34,025 nt of DNA from Clostridium sp. (GTDB lineage: Bacteria; Bacillota; Clostridia; Lachnospirales; Lachnospiraceae): positions 1-34,025 of the forward strand of contig JAMOZY010000027.1 of assembly GCA_023667695.1 (NCBI GenBank). The letters run 5' to 3'. Below the pieces are notes generated by a model. It was not told the DNA's origin. It made no database searches and saw nothing but the letters and a program-made list of their open reading frames with translations. Position 1 is the first letter of the stretch. Every line of letters begins with the position of its first letter. This document shows, piece after piece, positions 23,077 to 29,871 of the stretch. The position numbers and the translations under genes are program-made.

Positions 23077-23147
23077 TTGAACCCGCATGGCATTTGCCAA
23101 ATGGATGTCAACCCATTCATCCGGCTCATTGCTCACGGGAATAAAAT
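23077..23147 (-). repeat. R2 element, copy at 23.1 kb
   Basis: The minus strand has ATTCCCGTGAGCAATGAG, a diverged hairpin (CCGGATG with CATTTGG), then GGCAAATGCCATGCGGGTTCAA. It lies antisense between yjfB and metF. Its flanks match the other copies; the hairpin arms do not. Confidence 0.65.
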
Positions 23148-23151
23148 ATAC

Positions 23152-23187
23152 AAAGGAGTTAGAGCAATCCTTTGATTGCGAAATATG
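23152..23187 (+). promoter_or_regulatory. Hairpin-bridged ribosome site of metF
   Basis: AAAGGAG (23152-23158) lies 26 nt from the metF ATG, too far for normal use. Between them is GCAATC-CTTT-GATTGC (23164-23179), a 6-bp hairpin. Folding would leave 5 + 5 nt and restore normal spacing. Confidence 0.5.
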
Positions 23188-24063
23188 ACAATGATTAAAG
23201 ATATCTTTCAAACCGGAAAAACCGTTTTATCCTGTGAGGTATTCCCGCCGAAACGAAATGATGATATTTATGGTATCTTCCGAACCTTAGACGAGATACA
23301 GCCTTATCATCCGGACTTCATCAGCGTTACCTATGGTGCCGGAGGCGGAACCAGCAAAAAAACAGCTACCATTGCCGCATACATTCAGAATATATGTGAG
23401 ATTGAAGCCCTTGCCCATCTGACCTCCGTCGCAATGGACGAGGAATTTCTCCGCCAGATGGTTCATGAATTAAACAAAAAGGGGGTCCATAATGTACTGG
23501 CGCTCCGGGGCGACCAGCCAAAAGACATGTCGGATGAAGCCTTTCAAAACCGCTGCTTCCAGCATGCCAGTGATATCATTCCAATCATTCGGGATGCATC
23601 CCAGGGTGATATCTGTATCGCTGCTGCATGTTATCCGGAAAAGCATCCGGAATCTGCCAGTGTGGAAGAGGATTTGGTTCATCTGCGGCAGAAGGCAGAT
23701 ACTGGTGTGAATTTTTTCATTACGCAGATGTTCTTTGACAATTCCAAGTTCCTAAAGTTCCGGGATGCTGCCCGTACTTATGGAATCCAGACGCCAATCT
23801 CTGCCGGCATCATGCCAATTACCTCTGCCAGGCAAATCGGAACCAGCGTTCAGCTTTCCGGCTCTTCCATCCCTACGGAATTAAGCAATCTTCTTGCCAA
23901 ATATGGAGACAATCCGGAGGATATGCGTAAGGCAGGAATTGATTATGCCATCCGACAGATTCAGGAATTAATCCAGGAGAAGGTGGACGGCATCCATGTA
24001 TACACCATGAACAAATCCGATGTTACCCGTGAGATATTCAGTCAAATCCACATCAAGCGTTAA
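23185..24063 (+). CDS. metF: MetF, methylenetetrahydrofolate reductase
   Basis: It reduces 5,10-methylene-THF to 5-methyl-THF for methionine synthesis. The 292-residue TIM barrel shows the start SCEVFPPK, SVTYGAGGGTS, ALRGDQPKD, CYPEKHPE and ITQMFFD, all FAD- or folate-site motifs of the family. ATG 23185 or the next ATG 23191 both fit; an upstream TTG (23176) is less likely. No SAM riboswitch is visible. It lies alone on the plus strand after the R2 repeat. Confidence 0.93.
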   Translation: MTMIKDIFQTGKTVLSCEVFPPKRNDDIYGIFRTLDEIQPYHPDFISVTYGAGGGTSKKTATIAAYIQNICEIEALAHLTSVAMDEEFLRQMVHELNKKGVHNVLALRGDQPKDMSDEAFQNRCFQHASDIIPIIRDASQGDICIAAACYPEKHPESASVEEDLVHLRQKADTGVNFFITQMFFDNSKFLKFRDAARTYGIQTPISAGIMPITSARQIGTSVQLSGSSIPTELSNLLAKYGDNPEDMRKAGIDYAIRQIQELIQEKVDGIHVYTMNKSDVTREIFSQIHIKR

Positions 24064-24070
24064 AAATCCC

Positions 24071-24099
24071 TTTACTTATGGTTTTTAATACTATATAAT
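24071..24099 (+). promoter_or_regulatory. Promoter of the DUF1836 gene
   Basis: TTTACT (24071-24076), 17 nt, then TATAAT (24094-24099), immediately after metF. The start codon is about 52 nt further on. Confidence 0.6.
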
Positions 24100-24150
24100 G
24101 TGGTTGTTGAATTACTTAATTATACACACGATTTGAGAGGGGCGAATCAC

Positions 24151-24813
24151 ATGATTGGGACTTCATTTGATGAAATAAAAAAAGAAATTCGCGACGCCAT
24201 CCAGATGGATTACATTGAGCCTGCGGATATTCCTGCAATTGAATTATATATGGATCAGGTTACCACCTTTATGGATAAGCATCTGAGCAACAATAAGCGG
24301 CAGCCGGAGGACAAGATTCTGACCAAGACTATGATTAATAACTATACAAAGAATCACTTATTGCCGCCTCCGGAAAAGAAAAAATATTCCAAGGAACATA
24401 TTATTCTGTTGATTTACACCTATTACCTGAAGAACTTTTTATCGATTGGTGATATCCAGAAGCTGTTAAATCCAATGATTGAGAATTATTTCACAGCCTC
24501 TGAAAAGGACTCTGTAAACCTGACCAGCATCTATAGCACGGTAGTCGAACTGGCCCAGCACCAGTATCAGTTGGATAAGCAGGGAATCTTCGAATCCTAC
24601 GAGCTTGTATATAAAAAGCTGAAGGAAGAGCATCCGGAAACGCCAATGGATGAAAATATGTCTTATTTACAGGATTTCACCTTTGTTGCTTTGTTAAGCT
24701 ATGATATCTACTTAAAGACCCAATTAGTAGAAAAAATCATTGACCAACTGGCTCCCCTGCCGGAAGCACCCGCACAAAAGGAATCAGCAGAGCCAAAAAA
24801 GAAAGAAAAATAA
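24151..24813 (+). CDS. DUF1836 domain protein
   Basis: The protein has 220 residues. The family segment LLPPPEKKKYSKEHIILL lies in the first half, preceded by an N-terminal helical region (DEIKKEIRDAI). The DUF1836 fold looks like a MerR-type helix-turn-helix with an extra helical domain, so a regulatory role is possible but unproven. The C-terminus is lysine-rich. ATG at 24151 has GAGGGG upstream. It has its own promoter and terminator. Confidence 0.85.
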   Translation: MIGTSFDEIKKEIRDAIQMDYIEPADIPAIELYMDQVTTFMDKHLSNNKRQPEDKILTKTMINNYTKNHLLPPPEKKKYSKEHIILLIYTYYLKNFLSIGDIQKLLNPMIENYFTASEKDSVNLTSIYSTVVELAQHQYQLDKQGIFESYELVYKKLKEEHPETPMDENMSYLQDFTFVALLSYDIYLKTQLVEKIIDQLAPLPEAPAQKESAEPKKKEK

Positions 24814-24817
24814 TTTA

Positions 24818-24846
24818 TGAGCTGCCAATCTGGCAGCTCATTTTTA
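24818..24846 (+). terminator. Terminator of the DUF1836 gene
   Basis: A perfect 9-bp stem TGAGCTGCC / GGCAGCTCA with a 5-nt loop is followed by TTTTTAT. It separates two convergent genes. Confidence 0.85.
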
Positions 24847-24863
24847 TGTTTCGCCCAATACCG

Positions 24864-25166
24864 TTATAAAGTTTTTCCCTGCTCCCGGATTCTCTCTAAG
24901 GCGGTTTTCAATCCATCCGTTCCATAATTCAGCATTCGATTCACCCGGCTTATGGTGGCTGTCGATGCACCGGTATCATTGGTTACCTCCAGGTAGGTAC
25001 TGCCCTCTTCCAGCTTTTGTGCCACCTCAATCCGCTGTGCCAGCGAAAGCACCTCATTTACCGTACACAGGTCCTCAAAAAATGCAAAATACTCCTCTTT
25101 CGTCTTCAAGGTATGGATTGCTTCAAATAACAGCTCTACAGAATCTGTATGTATTGTCTTGCCCAT
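24864..25166 (-). CDS. YerC/TrpR-like DNA-binding protein
   Basis: The protein has 100 residues and belongs to the TrpR-like YerC/YecD family. Helix segment YFAFFEDLCTVNEVLSLAQRIEVA leads to the helix-turn-helix TNDTGASTATISRVNRML. It probably represses unknown targets. ATG at 25166 has AGAGGTGG 5 nt upstream; GTG at 25175 would include the ribosome site. It follows the amylase gene by 57 nt on the same strand and may be cotranscribed. Confidence 0.85.
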   Translation of the reverse strand: MGKTIHTDSVELLFEAIHTLKTKEEYFAFFEDLCTVNEVLSLAQRIEVAQKLEEGSTYLEVTNDTGASTATISRVNRMLNYGTDGLKTALERIREQGKTL

Positions 25167-25223
25167 ATATACCACCTCTTCTCCACCCTGTCATGATGTC
25201 ATTTTCGCATACGCGAGCAATTC

Positions 25224-26693
25224 TCAGCTTGTCTTTCTTGGTTTTGGTTCCTTTTGAATCCATACGGCAACTGCCGCCCGATTAACATAGAAATCGCCAA
25301 AGCCTTCCTCATCAATTTTTATATTGTATTTGGCATTCCGCATTTCATCTACAAAATGCATACCCGCAAATCGCTTTCCAATATACATACGCTTCGTGCC
25401 TCCGGTACCGTCTGACAATATTACAGCACAACCGGAACCCTTGTGATCTTCATCTCCTTCTCTGGTCCAGCCAATCACATTCGGGTCATCCAGATAATCG
25501 TGCTGCAGACCATAGGCATATTTTTTCCGAAGTCTTAGCAGCCGGTCCAAAACAGACTTCATAGACAGAATATTATCATGAGGAATACCGGCATAATCAC
25601 CATAAAACAGGCATGGATAACCACTTTCCCGTAGTAAAATCAGCGCATAAGCCATTGGCTTAAACCAGTCCTCCACCCAGGATTCCAGAGATTGCCCCGG
25701 CTGGCTGTCATGATTATCTATAAAGGTCACCGCCTGCATCGGCCGACGCTGAACCAGTGTATTATCGAAAATAGTCCGCAAATCATAGCTGCCATGGGCT
25801 TTGGATGCATCATGAAAATGCAGATGCAGCGGAACATCAAACAGGCTCATGGTATTTTCTACCTTATCCAGATAGGATTCCAGATGCCGTACATCCCAAT
25901 GCCAGTATTCGCCTACGGTAAATAGTTCCTTACCGGTTATCTCGCGCATGGCAGGCAGCCATTTTCGATAAAAACTGCTGCCGATATGCTTTACTGCATC
26001 TAAGCGCATGCCATTCACGCCTGTGGTATCCAGATACCACTGTCCCCAGCGGTATAATTCCTGGGATACCTCCGGATTATCAAAGTCTACATCAGAACCC
26101 ATCAGATAATCATAATTCCCGTTTTCCTCATCTACATCCGCATCAAAGCTCTTGCCGACAAACTTATAAATCGCATTTTTACGACTTTCCTGGTCCCAGT
26201 CAATACCATCAAAATGATTCCAGTTCCAGGTAAACTTGGAATATTTCCCCTTTCTGCCTGGAAACGTAAATCGGGTCCAGCCAAGAATCACTTTCTTATC
26301 TCCAATCATCTGATTCCGGTTGCATGCATTGAATTCCTCTGCCGTAATCTGCTCTGTCGCATCTGCACCCATTTTATGATTCAACACAATATCTGCATAT
26401 ACCTCAATTCCCTTTGCCTGCAAGGTCTGAATCGCATCCAGATATTCATCCTTGGTTCCATACTTGGTCGGAACCGTTCCCTTTTGTTCAAATTCACCCA
26501 AATCATATAAATCATAGGCGCCATAGCCTACATCTTGAATTCCCTTTGCACCTTTATATGCTGGGGGCAGCCAGACTGCACTGACTCCCATCGTTTTCAG
26601 CTTCGAAGCATTTGCTTTCACAGTTTTCCATAAAGAAGCATCCTCCGGCAAATACCACTCAAAATACTGCATCATTAACCCATTCTGCTCCAT
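25224..26693 (-). CDS. Cytoplasmic alpha-amylase (GH13)
   Basis: The protein has 489 residues and no signal peptide, so it is intracellular. The start NGLMMQYFEWYLP is typical of the bacterial liquefying/AmyA-type group (GH13_5). Conserved regions are DIVLNHK (101-107), GMRLDAVKHI with nucleophile D232, VGEYWHWD with acid E262, and FIDNHD with D329. It would cut internal or imported alpha-glucans. GGAGG lies 8 nt before ATG, and a promoter is seen upstream. Confidence 0.93.
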   Translation of the reverse strand: MEQNGLMMQYFEWYLPEDASLWKTVKANASKLKTMGVSAVWLPPAYKGAKGIQDVGYGAYDLYDLGEFEQKGTVPTKYGTKDEYLDAIQTLQAKGIEVYADIVLNHKMGADATEQITAEEFNACNRNQMIGDKKVILGWTRFTFPGRKGKYSKFTWNWNHFDGIDWDQESRKNAIYKFVGKSFDADVDEENGNYDYLMGSDVDFDNPEVSQELYRWGQWYLDTTGVNGMRLDAVKHIGSSFYRKWLPAMREITGKELFTVGEYWHWDVRHLESYLDKVENTMSLFDVPLHLHFHDASKAHGSYDLRTIFDNTLVQRRPMQAVTFIDNHDSQPGQSLESWVEDWFKPMAYALILLRESGYPCLFYGDYAGIPHDNILSMKSVLDRLLRLRKKYAYGLQHDYLDDPNVIGWTREGDEDHKGSGCAVILSDGTGGTKRMYIGKRFAGMHFVDEMRNAKYNIKIDEEGFGDFYVNRAAVAVWIQKEPKPRKTS

Positions 26694-26747
26694 ACCTTTT
26701 TCCTCCGCATATACTTTATGACTTTAAATCAGCGTCCTATAATATTA

Positions 26748-26776
26748 ACTATACAGGATGAAGCCTCAAAATTCAA
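26748..26776 (-). promoter_or_regulatory. Amylase promoter
   Basis: The minus strand has TTGAAT (26771-26776), 17 nt, then TATAGT (26748-26753), about 55 nt before the amylase start. The gene-free stretch 26694-27056 holds this promoter, the R2 copy and the purC promoter; no catabolite-control palindrome was recognised. Confidence 0.6.
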
Positions 26777-26896
26777 GTTGAACCTTCGGCTTGCAGCCAA
26801 AGATTCCATAACAGGCTACAGGCATCCGGCTGGCTGTACAGCAGAGCTGCCGGGTATAATCCAGCTTGTTCTTTCCGTCCCAAGGGGCTGGGATAT

Positions 26897-26968
26897 TTGA
26901 CCCTTGCAGCGTTCGCCAGATATCCGTGCAAGCATGGCTATTTTCCTCATTACCCACGGGAATAAATA
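26897..26968 (-). repeat. R2 element, copy at 26.9 kb
   Basis: The minus strand has TTATTCCCGTGGG, TAATGAGG, hairpin CCATGC-TT-GCACGG, then TGGCGAACGCTGCAAGGGTCAAA. A C-rich/G-rich hairpin (CCCAGCCCCTTGGGACGG) follows, as in the 18.4-kb copy. It lies in the divergent spacer between amylase and purC. Confidence 0.75.
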
Positions 26969-26985
26969 TAGAATTACGGAAAGTA

Positions 26986-27014
26986 TTGATTTTTTATGCA
27001 AAATCATCTATGCT
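26986..27014 (+). promoter_or_regulatory. purC promoter
   Basis: TTGATT (26986-26991), 17 nt, then TATGCT (27009-27014). The leader of about 37 nt leaves no room for a purine riboswitch. Confidence 0.5.
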
Positions 27015-27056
27015 TAACAGGACTTAAGGCAAATTCTATGATTGAGAGGTATACAA

Positions 27057-27935
27057 ATGAGTACAACAGAAATAAAACCAATAAAAGAAGGTAAGGTTCG
27101 CGAAATCTACGACAACGGAGACAGCTTGATTATGGTTGCAACGGACCGGATTAGCTGCTTTGATGTGATTCTTAAGAATACCATCCATAAAAAGGGTGCC
27201 GTTTTAACCCAGATGTCAAAGTTCTGGTTTGACCTGACCTCCGACATTCTTCCGAACCATATGATATCGACAGATGGAAAGGATATGCCGGAATTCTTCC
27301 GTCAGCCAGGCTTCGACGGTAACAGCATGCTGTGCAGAAAGCTGGAAATGCTCCCGATTGAATGCATTGTCCGGGGATATATTACCGGAAGCGGCTGGGC
27401 CAGCTATCAGAAGAACGGAACCGTATGCGGCATCCGACTGCCAGAGGGACTACAGGAGTCAGACAAGCTGCCGGAACCAATCTATACGCCATCCACCAAG
27501 GCCGATTTAGGCGACCATGACGAGAATATATCTTTTGAACAAAGTGTAGACCATCTGGAAAAGATTTATCCGGGTAAGGGGCTGGAATATGCAACAAAGC
27601 TGAAGGACTATACCATTGCCCTGTATAAAAAATGTGCAGATTATGCCTTAACGAAGGGAATCATCATTGCAGATACCAAGTTTGAATTCGGTCTGGATGA
27701 AAATGGAACTATCGTTGTCGGCGACGAAATCCTTACGCCGGACAGCTCCCGTTTCTGGCCGGCAGAAGGCTATGAACCGGGACACGGACAGCCATCCTTT
27801 GATAAGCAGTTTGCAAGAGACTGGTTAAAAGAGCATCCGGATAATGACTGGACCCTTCCGGAAGAGGTTGCCCAAAAGACCATTGATAAATATTTAGAAG
27901 CCTATGAGCTTCTCACCGGAAAGCCCCTTGCATAG
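27057..27935 (+). CDS. purC: PurC, SAICAR synthetase
   Basis: It joins aspartate to CAIR using ATP in purine synthesis. The 292 residues show KEGKVREIYD near the start, the VATDRISCFDV motif, CIVRGYITGSGW and ADTKFEFG, with DEILTPDSSRFW later. It is the longer, Ade1-like form rather than the ~240-residue B. subtilis type. ATG at 27057 has GAGAGG 7 nt upstream. It is convergent with purE across a terminator. Confidence 0.95.
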   Translation: MSTTEIKPIKEGKVREIYDNGDSLIMVATDRISCFDVILKNTIHKKGAVLTQMSKFWFDLTSDILPNHMISTDGKDMPEFFRQPGFDGNSMLCRKLEMLPIECIVRGYITGSGWASYQKNGTVCGIRLPEGLQESDKLPEPIYTPSTKADLGDHDENISFEQSVDHLEKIYPGKGLEYATKLKDYTIALYKKCADYALTKGIIIADTKFEFGLDENGTIVVGDEILTPDSSRFWPAEGYEPGHGQPSFDKQFARDWLKEHPDNDWTLPEEVAQKTIDKYLEAYELLTGKPLA

Positions 27936-27996
27936 CTAATTTATATTGAAACGGCTGTCAAGGTACTTCTCCCAGTATAACACTTTCTAAAATATA

Positions 27997-28050
27997 AAAC
28001 CGGCATTCATGAACCTTTCAGTTCTGTCTGATTCATGAATGTCGGTTTTT
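27997..28050 (+). terminator. Terminator of purC
   Basis: A 17-bp stem (AAACCGGCATTCATGAA with TTCATGAATGTCGGTTT) has an 18-nt loop and ends in TTTTT. A G-T pair present on the plus strand only sets its direction toward purE. Confidence 0.85.
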
Positions 28051-28053
28051 CAT

Positions 28054-28542
28054 TTAACGAAACTGTTCCATAACCGCTTCATTTGCCTTCATGGCACTTT
28101 CTTCCATATCCTTTCGTTCTGCCAGCAGCCGTTCCCGAAGCTCCGGATGCTGCAGCGCCATAATCTGCAGCGCCAGATAAGCAGCATTCTTACTTCCATT
28201 AATAGCCACCGTAGCAACTGGAATACCGGAAGGCATCTGCACGATAGAGTACAATGCATCCATACCATCCAGTACCGAACCGGACAATGGAACTCCTATA
28301 ACTGGAAGTACCGTCTGGGAAGCTACAACCCCTGGCAAAGCCGCCGCCATACCAGCCGCTGTAATAATCACCTCTGTTCCATTCTGATTGGTTTCCTCCA
28401 TAAATGCAGAAAGTCCGGCATGGGCGCGATGGGCGGACAGGCATCTTACATCCACACGAACTCCATAATCCTTTAATATCTTGATTGCCGGCTCTACCTT
28501 TGGCAAATCACTGGTAGAACCCATAATAACAGCCGTTCTCAT
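28054..28542 (-). CDS. purE: PurE, N5-carboxyaminoimidazole ribonucleotide mutase
   Basis: It rearranges N5-CAIR to CAIR, the substrate of PurC, or carboxylates AIR directly. The 162 residues show MGSTSDLP, SAHRAH and GVPLSGSVLDGMDALYSIVQMPSGIPVATVAI. The segment equivalent to AAHLPG of E. coli is AAALPG. No purK is in the window. A promoter lies 33 nt or so upstream. It is convergent with purC. Confidence 0.93.
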   Translation of the reverse strand: MRTAVIMGSTSDLPKVEPAIKILKDYGVRVDVRCLSAHRAHAGLSAFMEETNQNGTEVIITAAGMAAALPGVVASQTVLPVIGVPLSGSVLDGMDALYSIVQMPSGIPVATVAINGSKNAAYLALQIMALQHPELRERLLAERKDMEESAMKANEAVMEQFR

Positions 28543-28574
28543 AGTTTCATTCCTTTCCTTTTATAATACTCTTT

Positions 28575-28603
28575 ATTCTATAGCATTTTTTCTTCTTTTT
28601 CAA
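28575..28603 (-). promoter_or_regulatory. purE promoter
   Basis: The minus strand has TTGAAA (28598-28603), 17 nt, then TAGAAT (28575-28580), about 33 nt before the start codon. Confidence 0.6.
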
Positions 28604-28630
28604 CGGCTATCCCGGTTTTCCTTCCTTGTA

Positions 28631-28691
28631 TAACAGCCGTTCAGCCATGCAGAATTGCCAGTACAACAAGTTCTTGGTATAAAATACTGGC
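28631..28691 (+). repeat. R1 fragment at 28.6 kb
   Basis: TAACAG..GTTCAGCCATGCAGAATTG matches the left end of R1. It then diverges into a short hairpin, GCCAGTA (28657-28663) with TACTGGC (28685-28691). It appears to be a degraded or shortened copy between purE and the lipoprotein gene. Confidence 0.6.
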
Positions 28692-28746
28692 ATTTTACCG
28701 TTCCCTGAATATAATAGCTATAAATCTTTATAATTTAGGAGTTGCT

Positions 28747-29751
28747 ATGACACATAAACTGAAAGGGTTACTGGCGGTTTTATGCAGTCTGATTCTGTTC
28801 GTCTGTCCGCTAAGTGCCTGCAATAAAACCCAGGATACCCTGACAACTGTTACCTTAAATGAGGTTGCCCACTCTATATTTTATGCACCGCAATATGTGG
28901 CGATTGAGCTTGGATACTTTGAGGAAGAAGGAATTCAGCTTGAACTGGTGACCGGCTTTGGTGCAGATAAGACCATGAGCGCTATGGTTGCCGGAGAAGC
29001 AGATATTGGATTTATGGGTTCTGAGTCCTCGATTTACCTGTATAACGAAGGCGCCGAGGATTATGCCGTCAACTTTGCCCAGCTCACCCAGCGTGCTGGT
29101 AATTTTTTGGTGGCACGAGAGAATACGGAACAATTCCAGTGGTCTGACCTGATTGGAAAAGAGGTTATTGGCGGCAGACCTGGCGGCATGCCGGAAATGG
29201 TGCTGGAATATATTTTAAAATTAAATAACATCAATCCGGAACAGGATGTTACCTTAGTCCAAAATATTGACTTTGGTAATACATCCGGTGCATTTGCCGG
29301 AGGAGCCGGGGATTATACCGTAGAATTCGAGCCTTCTGCTACTGCCTTAGAGCAGCAGGGTGCCGGCTATGTTGTTGCCTCCCTGGGTGTTGACAGCGGA
29401 TATGTTCCATATACCGCCTACTGTGCAAGGAAAAGCTATATCGATGAACATCCGGACATCATCCAAAGCTTTACCAATGCTTTGCAAAAGGGCATGGATT
29501 ATGTCAACAATCACTCACCGGAAGAGATTGCGGAAGTGATTGCGCCTCAGTTCGAGGAAACAGACCTGGAAACCCTAACCACTATCGTAGAGCGTTATGC
29601 TGCCCAGGATACGTGGAAGGAAAATCTGATATTTGAAGAAGAGAGCTTCCTGCTTCTGGAAAATATTCTGGATGAAGCTGGTGAATTGGAAGCCTTTGCT
29701 CCTTATGAGGATTTAGTAGATACCAGCTATGCAGAAAAGGCGCTGAAATAA
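28747..29751 (+). CDS. ABC transporter substrate-binding lipoprotein (SsuA/NMT1-like)
   Basis: The protein has 334 residues. A signal peptide ends in the lipobox LSAC, giving lipidated C25. The mature part has the start of the NMT1/SsuA group: FYAPQYVAIELGYFEEEGI, then AGEADIGFMG and GGRPGGMPEM. Such proteins deliver sulfonates, pyrimidine precursors or related small molecules; the ligand cannot be told from sequence. AGGAG lies 5 nt before ATG. No permease or ATPase gene is adjacent. Confidence 0.88.
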   Translation: MTHKLKGLLAVLCSLILFVCPLSACNKTQDTLTTVTLNEVAHSIFYAPQYVAIELGYFEEEGIQLELVTGFGADKTMSAMVAGEADIGFMGSESSIYLYNEGAEDYAVNFAQLTQRAGNFLVARENTEQFQWSDLIGKEVIGGRPGGMPEMVLEYILKLNNINPEQDVTLVQNIDFGNTSGAFAGGAGDYTVEFEPSATALEQQGAGYVVASLGVDSGYVPYTAYCARKSYIDEHPDIIQSFTNALQKGMDYVNNHSPEEIAEVIAPQFEETDLETLTTIVERYAAQDTWKENLIFEEESFLLLENILDEAGELEAFAPYEDLVDTSYAEKALK

Positions 29752-29777
29752 AATCGACAGCTACACTTCCATATTGG

Positions 29778-29818
29778 AAAAATGCCATGCAGCTTATACG
29801 AAAAACTGCATGGCATTT
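29778..29818. terminator. Bidirectional terminator between convergent genes
   Basis: A perfect 13-bp stem AAATGCCATGCAG / CTGCATGGCATTT has a 13-nt loop. The minus-strand side ends in ATTTTTCC and the plus-strand side in TTTCATATTT, so it can serve both the lipoprotein gene and the convergent peptidase gene. Confidence 0.75.
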
Positions 29819-29871
29819 CATATTTAATATTATTTTCTCTGCATCCGGACCATGCATACAGGCAGAAACAC

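Noticed and set aside
23009-23184. SAM riboswitch before metF
   Set aside because: The spacer is filled by the R2 repeat and the ribosome-site hairpin; no S-box core was recognised.
26816-27007. 63-codon minus-strand frame between amylase and purC
   Set aside because: It is translated R2 repeat sequence without a ribosome site.
26969-27056. Purine riboswitch before purC
   Set aside because: The predicted leader is only about 37 nt.
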